Below are positions 56,640 to 64,000 of a DNA stretch of 64,000 nucleotides, piece after piece. Source of the stretch: Polytrichum commune (Eukaryota; Streptophyta; Polytrichopsida; Polytrichales; Polytrichaceae); contig OX485809.1 of assembly GCA_950295325.1 (NCBI GenBank), positions 9,054,001-9,118,000 on the forward strand, in the 5' to 3' direction. Position 1 is the first letter of the stretch, and each line of letters begins with the position of its first letter. A program made the translations under genes and the position numbers. The notes under the pieces were generated by a model. It had not been told where the DNA came from, searched no databases, and saw only the letters and a list, made by a program, of their open reading frames with translations.

Positions 56640-58360
56640 CCAGGTCCAATGTTGTGCTTCATGATAGGAGTGTAGTCCGTTGTGGCTTACATGACAGAAT
56701 TGACTATAGGATAATTCGCACCAATTCGGAAATGGATACAACCAAACGTTACATCATCGCCATCAACTGCTGATCAGGGCGCTGATGTTTTGAGGATCCT
56801 AAAGAGGCTTTTCGTCTGGACTGGTATGTAGATATGCAGTGAAAGGATTGAAATGCGTGGACAGAACAAGGGGAAAAGCTCTGTACACAACGCTCAAAAG
56901 CATGGATGGAACAATAGGAAAGCTCCTACACAGGTCTTTTCTATCCTTCCCTTTCAATAGTCTTACACTTTCCTTTCCCCTCATACAGCACTAACAAAGT
57001 GCACATTTAGTCTTCTGATGATTACAAATTTTGTTAGTTCAGGTCATTGGTGTAATCTACACCCTAGAAGGGGTTTAAGTATTTCTTCAGTTCTTTAAAC
57101 ACTTGGCAATCTAGGTTGGATGTAGAGAAAGGAGGCTCTGTGCAAGATTAGAGTGTTCAACTGTTACTACCAAGAAGGTCAATTCCTTAAGGTAATGGTA
57201 GCCTTTACAGCTCCTATTTCCAGAGAATGGAGGTGACATACTCTCAGGTTGGCTGAGCTGACTGCCTCCTTAGATAAAATTAAGTCTCACTTTGACAGCA
57301 CCAGGCAATAGCATCATGAAGATTCAAGTATCTGTGTAATTGAGAACTCACAGAATATGAGCGTACTTGGCGCCATGTATAATGTCAATCTACGTTGGAG
57401 TTGTGCAAAATGTGTCTTCGGGGAGCTGGTGAATTTGTGGGAAATCAGGTATACCTGGATCAAAGTGTTCAGTCATGTCTGGTCAGCTCTGATCTATTGA
57501 GAATAAGGACCAGCAACAGAATTCCTTGTCAACATCAATTTAAAGCATGAAACGGTCAGTATGTATCAAGATAGTTACCTATTCCAGAAACAAGAATGTG
57601 GTTTAATTGCTATTGTATATTTCTGTGCAATTTGATATCATGTTTCTGTTTATTTATAGTCGTTCTTGAGCATTGCTTGGATGCAAACCTGGTGCTTACT
57701 GGTTACCTTGCAGACAAGCCTCCCACATCCTAAGCAGCATTGTTGCAAACTTACTAAGGTATTCTCGAAGGAGGGTGCACTGTTTTTTTTATTACATCAA
57801 ATTCTCTACATAGGTTTTGTGATTCACATTAATTTCAGAAATTCACACTAATCTCTGAAATTGCATATATGTCTTGACTCATTTCTAGGTTAAATCAATT
57901 CTGAGATCCTTTCTGAGTGCGTAACCAGAGTTGTTGGCGGTTGCCTAGTTCTCTTAGGAACAAATGTTAATTTGAAAAGCAGTTGTTGGTTGGAATCACG
58001 CGAAGTTAATGCTGCTCTGCTCTACATTTTTAGTGAGCCATCAAATCAAGTATATTCTCGGAATTTTCATCTGATGACCAATTTTTCATATATATAGATT
58101 GGTTTAATCAATGTGATGGATACTGTTCTGAGCTTGATATCCCTACAGCGACATTTCACAAGGGTAAATCTACATTAAAATTATTTAAATCACACTAATT
58201 TCTGAGTGATGTTGTAATCAATATGACTCAAAATACGTCACCTTATGTAGATGATCTTATTGCACATTAGTAGATATTGGACCAATGTATTAACTATAAA
58301 ATCGAATGACACCTGAAAGTGAAATAAGGTCTGCAGGCCCAAATTGGTTACTTCTCTTAA
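56640..58360. other. 3' flank of the glycosyltransferase gene, no gene seen
   Basis: The first few hundred bases should hold the 3' untranslated region. Short ORFs only; no recognised domain or repeat match. Confidence 0.45.
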
Positions 58361-58364
58361 TTGG

Positions 58365-58640
58365 GACATCCATATTTGAGTGGTGAGTAGTTGAGTGTGG
58401 ATCTAAGAATGAATACCATAAATACATGCATTAGGAGGAGATTAGATTTCTTGAGCTTAAAGTTTGTTAACAATTCTAAGCTCAATAGGTACCACAATTG
58501 GAAGGGCTTATAAGATTCATCAAAAAGGCACACTATCTTCACTTTGATAGCAAAAAAGTATTTATATGAGTCCCAAAAAACTAAGAGGGAAAACAGGTTT
58601 TGGGCTTAATACTTTGAATTTGCTAATCCCCTTGTACAAA
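58365..58640. repeat. Dispersed repeat, partner of 26058-26345
   Basis: TGGTGAGTAGTTGAGTGTGG, ATCTAAGAATGAATACCA, TATCTTCACTTTGATAGC and ATTTGCTAATC occur in the same order as in the Argonaute intron copy. It is non-coding. Confidence 0.7.
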
Positions 58641-58737
58641 TCACCTGTTTGACATCCCAGGAGCTGTCAGGGGGTGTGTTTTTTCAGGCGATACTACCAC
58701 TGTAGTGGCAATATAACAAGCTGCCACTCAATGATTC

Positions 58738-58952
58738 AATGATCGGGGAGAACCGGATGCTAGTTGAGTTTGAGAAACAACCGGTTGAAGTCCAAGACTT
58801 CAGGAAATCTACCAATCATTTCAGAGGAATTTATAGAATTCACCCCAATTCAACAAAGAAAAACCGAAAGGTATCACCATGTACCACGTTTGGACTTGGA
58901 TACACTAGGATATTGACCAATTATGCCCAAAATCCTTCCCAAACATTGCAAT
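58738..58952. repeat. Dispersed ACCGGTT-type repeat, copy 3
   Basis: GATCGGGGAGAACCGGATGC, GAGTTTGAGAAACAACCGG, GAGGAATTTATAGAATTC and CACTAGGATATTGACCAATT match the copy at 16531 throughout. It starts about 100 bases after the previous repeat, as if the two were neighbours in a mosaic. Confidence 0.82.
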
Positions 58953-59438
58953 AATTGACTAGACAAATAGGAAAAGACATGTGAGTTATATGTTACAAAT
59001 GTTCCCGAGACGATAACGTGAGCGACCCCGCCACAAATTTAATGTGTAAGTTGCACCCACAAAAACTCAAAAACTCCCTTAACACATGACGCCTTCCCGT
59101 GTGACTCAAGTAGCTTGGCACAGATTCCCTTGCTTGCTACTTTAATTTGCGGTCCAAATACGTAAATTAGAAGATGCTCTCGTTTTTGGAGGTTGCACAC
59201 TTCAATGATGATGGTGGTGTGCGAACTACTGCACAATCATTTCACGAACTGCAAAAATACAAGAGGAAGATCAGGGGCTAGGGTTTTCGGCTGTTGGGAG
59301 TATTTAATGATTTGGGCATCAGAATGTCAGAAGTGGGCAATAATAGAGGGTTTGATATGTTGGGGGCGCTATCTAACTCCACCTATAGTTTAGCCTTGGG
59401 AGAGGCCGGTGCCCGTAGAGCAGAGCCCTACATTGGGT

Positions 59439-59935
59439 GCCCACCCATGCCCATGGGTTTTGGGTTGGCATGGGTGCAATATTATTGTTCATGGGTGGGC
59501 ATGGGTTCGATATTATAATGGGTGGGCATGGGTTTGATATTGCTTAGCATTGCCAATGAATCGGGATACCATTGCTAAATTCAGTATTATCTTGTAGTGG
59601 GAGCTGAAATGAGTCCCCACATTCCCCATCATGTCGCGCGTGGCGCGTTCAGTTTTGTGCATCCCTGCATCCAACTCCAAATCGGAGTCAAACTTCTCGG
59701 ATGCAGGGAATACGCTAACCAAGAAGCACTCCGGGCTGAAGCCAACGATAGTGAACGACCTTTTATTTGTCCGATCCAACCAATACTTGGTGTAGGCGGG
59801 TAATACACATTACACAATTTTTGAATACATGGGCACAATTTGAATAGCATGGGTGGGCATGGGTGCGCACATGTCATGCTATGGGTGGGCATGGATGGGC
59901 ATAGGTCGTTGCTAATGGGCATGGTTTGGGTATAG
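59439..59935. repeat. GGGTGGGCATGGGT minisatellite in two clusters
   Basis: Units such as ATGGGTGGGCATGGGTTCGA then TATT recur at 59439-59545 and, more decayed, at 59845-59935. The 200 bases between are less repetitive and hold an open minus-strand frame (59779-59590: RSFTIVGFSPECFLVSVFPA, then SDLELDAGM) of unknown identity. That frame may be a fragment of a mobile element. Confidence 0.7.
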
Positions 59936-60094
59936 GTGCAATTTAAAGGAAAATGTTGGGCTCTGTCGTAGAGTAAGTAATTATAATTTCAGATAATTTT
60001 AGGGGCAGGCCAATGTCCCTACTCGGGCCTCTGTCAGGTATCTTCAGAGCATAAACAAATTTGCACTGGCATGTGACGGTGTTAGAGGTTGTGT

Positions 60095-60345
60095 GCAGGG
60101 GCTGCTTAAATACCCCCGATGAGCGTTGCACTCGTCGGGCGGTGGGCGGCCCCAAAAAATGCTCGAGGCTCGGTAAAATATGCCCGAGGCTAGGTCAGCC
60201 TTGCCCTGCCCGCCCGCCTGCCCTGCTGGCCCCTCCCCGCCGGCCCGCGATGCCATCCTGGCCCGCCCTCCCCGCTCCGACACTCCTCTCTGCTCCTCTC
60301 TGCTAGGCGGTGCTATGTTGTTGTTGTTGCTGCTCCCTACTGCTC
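60095..60345. other. GC-rich island with CCCGCC repeats
   Basis: A local GC-rich block holds many GCCCGCC/CCTGCCCGC words and then TGTTGTTGTTGC repeats. Open frames cover it on both strands but their Pro/Ala/Gly-rich products show no domain. It was not called as a gene. Confidence 0.45.
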
Positions 60346-61701
60346 TTACAGGTAAGGTATTGCTGCTCCTTGTGCTTTTGTATTGCTCCGACGTTGTTGT
60401 TGTGGATGCGCCAATGATTTGGTAGGATGCCAACACATGAGCATGATGATTTATGCCATTCTGTGAGGCCATGGAGTTCAAAATTCGCAAGGTAGAGGCA
60501 GATGGAAATCTAATAGCAGACGTTGAGGTCAGTGGTTAGTGCTCGAAGGAAATACTGAGCAACAAGGGTACAAATCCTATTGAGTAGTGATTTGGTAGGA
60601 AATGAACACATGAGCATATTGTTGGACCGTGCGGTTTTTGTTTGAAATTTGGAGGTTAAGAGGCAGATGAAATCTAATAGGTTGCAGGAGTCGAGATCAG
60701 TGGAAGCTTGGTCCTTATTTGGGGGTAGGTCTAGCCTCTCCTTTCGAAGGAAGGATGTTGCCATTCTTGCATGCATCGGTAGGATAGGAGGTTTATATAG
60801 ATGGATTGATTGATCCTTACCGTGTAGACTTAGTCTATTGAACTAATTGGGTTCACTGAAATTGAGGTTTAAGCATTTTGCACTCGCTCTTGTCCTTAAA
60901 ATTTGATAGAGAAACATGAACTTACCCGTTGAAGGCATATCGATTATGCCTGGATGTGTGAAAAACTTCATGATAAACAAAAAGGATTCTGTAGCATTGA
61001 CGAAGTCATTTAGGGTTGACTTTACTTTAAAATTTTGTTCGAATTGAGGTTCACTACATTCCAAGGCTTTTTTTCTTCCTTATGCTCATAAGACTTGTTA
61101 CGGATGCGCATCTCATGTAATCAAATGTTAACTGGGATTTATGTGTGTGCAGATAATTACATATTTGTTGCAGTGGCTAAGCGTGCTTAAGATGGGAGCT
61201 CTGTAGAGTTGGTCTCTCTCTTTCTGCAATCGAAGGGGAGTGATTCGGAGGCAATAATCACAGGCTTGAGCTTTAGGACGAGTCGGTGGACGTTGATCCA
61301 GTCAGCGGAGGATATTCACATTGTGAGTGGACTTTAGAAGTTCGATCGGAGCTTTTTTTTCATCAAGTTGTTTGATTTTCAAGTGTAGATTCTGTACAAA
61401 CTCCTACTGCAAATATATCCAACACTTGGGCAATGAGTTAGGCATGGGTTTTAATTTGGTTAGAGAACTGCAACTGTGTTTGGTTTGCACAAGGAGTCTT
61501 TACAAATTCCTGCAATATTTCAAACACTTGGAATAAGTTAGGGGTAGGTTTGTTCGAGAGCTAAAATTTTGTTTGGTTTGCCTCGAGTGAAAGGAAAGGA
61601 AAGGAAAAGATAGGAAAGGAAATGAAGGAAGTGAGAATGTTTTTCTGGATTCGAGGTGGCACATATTCAAGTTGATGATGACAACGAGTTGTATGGGTGC
61701 A

Positions 61702-61848
61702 GGATTCCAAGTCTGTCGGTGACAATTCCGAATCACAAGATTCTCAAACAGACGAAGAAAAATGGAATGCTGCCAAGACTTTTCATTCGATTCGGTGGCA
61801 AGGCAATAAAATTCGGAGACGACTTCTTCAAGTGTTGGCCAGCCAGGT
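61702..61848 (+). pseudogene. Possible exon or gene fragment of unknown function
   Basis: Between an acceptor-like GGGTGCAG and a donor-like GCCAGCCAG/GTGCGA lies a 49-codon open stretch: DSKSVGDNSESQDSQTDEEK, then WNAAKTFHSIRWQGN and KIRRRLLQVLASQ. The Ser/Asp-rich start followed by a charged amphipathic segment looks like real protein. I do not recognise it and found no partner exons, so it may be a captured fragment or chance. Confidence 0.25.
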
Positions 61849-62904
61849 GCGAAGCTATGAACTCCATGCCTTTCCTTACAGTCACTACTTTAAAAGCTTG
61901 CTCTCTCCACATTTGGAACATATTTCTATATTAATCAACTTACAATGATGAATCAGACTTGGATTTGTGGCGTTTTCTGCACTTTCTTTTTATGTGGATA
62001 ACCCCTCACTCAAAATACATAGTTAGGTTCACTTACAAATCCAAAAATCAGTGTAAAATCCATCACAAACCTACGTACACAACAGTTATAGACGGGAGGA
62101 AGAAGGTGGAGAATTTGACCTCTTCAAGTTGAGATGTCCGACTTCAAGTACGTTCAGATGTCATTCTCGTCTCCACTCTGGCTTTATATGCTTCCCACAT
62201 TGCTTTGCATCCTCTCTTTAATTATTTTCCAATGGGTTCGTTCTCTCTGATGGACATAGTCTTGAACTCTGAAAATCCTAGCTACACTTATGGTAAAATT
62301 TGGGGGCATACTTATAGTGCGACTTACCCCCTTTGATGCACTACAGTTGTGTCCCATAGCATACACCATCATACATTAGAATAGTATGGAATCTTATACT
62401 CGAGGGAATTGCTCTCGTGGTCTACACGCTGTCGCTCGCTTTTCTTCTTGCAGTAAAGTAGATTTGCATCTTCCTGGTGCGAGTGGTTTAGATCTCTCAA
62501 CTAGGATCACCAAACTCTCTCAGCTGTGCTTCACGCCAAGAAATTTTGTAGCCTTCAAAGGGAAGTATTGCAGTTGGCAACCTCGGACCTGGCAGACTCG
62601 TACTTGTAAACTTTTGTCACATTTCGAGACTGCAGCAAATTTTTAGCAGCTCACTAGAGGTTTGAAACATCACTCCCTCCAAGGAAGTGAATCTTTGGAC
62701 ATCAGTGAAGTTCACAGTGGTGACACGCATGTAGGTGGTGCGACTATGGCGTAGTGAGGGAGCCTCCATGCTTCTTGGTTAGAAGTGTTGTGCATGTGAT
62801 TGTGGAGTCTTGAAGATCTCGTGGTCTTCATCTCTTGAACTGCAGCCATGTTCAGTCTCCGGGATACTGGCACAGGTCTCTCGGAGACGCCCTGTCCTAC
62901 AGTG

Positions 62905-63165
62905 ACGGCCGATTCATCTTAAATACAATATAAAAACTAGATCCCCTATAGGTTTGTGGCCGACTCATTTGAAATGAGGTGGACTAGATTAATTTGGGCT
63001 CTTCAATGCCAATTGCGGTGTCAAGGGATTGAAAAAGAGTAATTTCCTGTTACTTTCAACTCTGCAATAAGAAAATTATTCTTTTTCCTGTAGCTTTCAT
63101 GTTGGATGAATGAGAGGTACGTTGGCATGCGATAGTGCCCTCTCTCCGCTTGCGGCCTACCGGCA
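62905..63165. repeat. Dispersed repeat, partner of 17878-18135
   Basis: CCCTATAGGTTTGTGGCC, CATGTTGGATGAATGAGAGG and GCCCTCTCTCCGCTTGC match the intronic copy in order, with moderate divergence. It is non-coding. Confidence 0.6.
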
Positions 63166-63169
63166 TGTA

Positions 63170-64000
63170 ATATTATTGCCTAGTGCCGTCCATCAAACTT
63201 TATCACTTATCATCCAACATTAACGCTCTCAAATAATATGCAACCTGGAGGATACTAATTTAGTTTATTTAGCACTGGGACTAATTGTGAGGACCTTGAA
63301 CTAAGGTAAAGGTGTTAAAAGGACACTATTTTCTGTTTGTGGTTTACCCATGATTGGATCGACAATATTTATATTGCACTGGGTTAGAAAAATTGTGTGA
63401 AGACAGCAACAACAAGAATCTCGAGAATCAGAGTTCGCTTGTATTTTCTATGATTTTTGGAATACAGAACTCTCAGTTCCATAAATGACCTCGGTGTGTT
63501 CAAGTAGATAAAGCCATGTTTTGTTATTAGAATATGTTGTCATGACTTGGTAGAATTTGGCCTTTACAAGCCGGTACAGATTCCAGAGTTAGCCCCGAAA
63601 CTTCATGGTAACTTCAAAAGTAACTGCTCTGGTTGCCTACCAAAAAGGATTCCATATGTTAGCTAATTAGGATGAAGCACCTGCCTCAATGTAACAAAGA
63701 CCTTCCATGGCCTAGCTTAAGTAATGTTGGACCCAACTATGGATAATTGCAATGGCGGCATTTGTTGGCACTTTGCAGCAGTCTACGGTAGTTGGAGGTA
63801 ATTTACCGCTCCGACTAGAACTCCACCAACACGGTGAGCCGCATATTTGACATTTGCATAAATGTTGCGATCCTTACAGCAGTGCATGTATAAGTTAACC
63901 ATTTCAAACCGATTAATTCATAGATTACCGTACGTTAAGGGCAGCTTCGGCACAAAATAATTCTAAAAATAGATGCCAATATTTTTGGAATATTATTGGA
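63170..64000. other. Non-coding DNA to the right edge, no gene seen
   Basis: AT-rich sequence with short ORFs only. Nothing was recognised. Confidence 0.4.

Noticed and set aside
60044-60490. 148-codon minus-strand frame in the GC-rich island
   Set aside because: The product is low-complexity (Gly/Ala/Arg and Asn repeats), and the frame follows the repeat.
9-63990. CRISPR array, bacterial operon or viral genome
   Set aside because: The repeats have no spacer structure, genes are split by introns, and no viral protein was seen.

Overview
The window is nuclear DNA of a land plant. It has intron-split genes with GT-AG boundaries, large AT-rich intergenic spaces, many short inverted-repeat transposons, a decayed LINE and inserted mitochondrial rRNA pieces. 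Proteins were recognised by reading alone, with no database search. The divergent Argonaute, the long repeat-filled introns and the LINE style would fit a non-seed plant such as a lycophyte, fern or bryophyte, but the species cannot be fixed from this window.

Four genes are supported. (1) At 53-598 (minus) lies the first exon of a probable plastid class-3 lipase (PLIP-like phospholipase A1), cut by the window edge. (2) At 17305-29786 (minus) lies a ten-exon Argonaute gene. All splice phases agree and it predicts about 1263 residues with N, PAZ, MID and PIWI domains and a complete Asp-Glu-Asp-His slicer tetrad. It has a serine-proline/arginine-rich N-terminal extension, a polyglutamine-bearing insertion in PIWI and an unusual C-terminus. 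(3) At 31902-35559 (minus), just upstream of the Argonaute gene and on the same strand, lies an eight-exon GDT1-like (UPF0016/TMEM165) membrane cation transporter of 293 residues. (4) At 52996-56639 (plus) lies a ten-exon family GT14 'Branch' glycosyltransferase of 403 residues.

The rest is mostly repeat: 850-17300 on the left, 36300-50200 in the middle and 56700-64000 on the right. At least ten dispersed families can be matched within the window. One MITE family with ends like CTACACTAAATA has five full or nearly full copies plus a partial one. Several elements are long foldbacks. Others are tandem duplications or minisatellites, some in likely promoters. A composite of mitochondrial 18S and 26S rRNA pieces (37678-38046) interrupts a dispersed repeat.

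The four genes do not form a pathway: they suggest plastid lipid hydrolysis, small-RNA silencing, Golgi/ER or endosomal cation homeostasis and Golgi glycosylation. The most interesting part is the Argonaute. Its own introns carry several inverted-repeat elements of the kind that often feed small-RNA silencing, and one MITE ends within about ten bases of its exon-9 splice donor.
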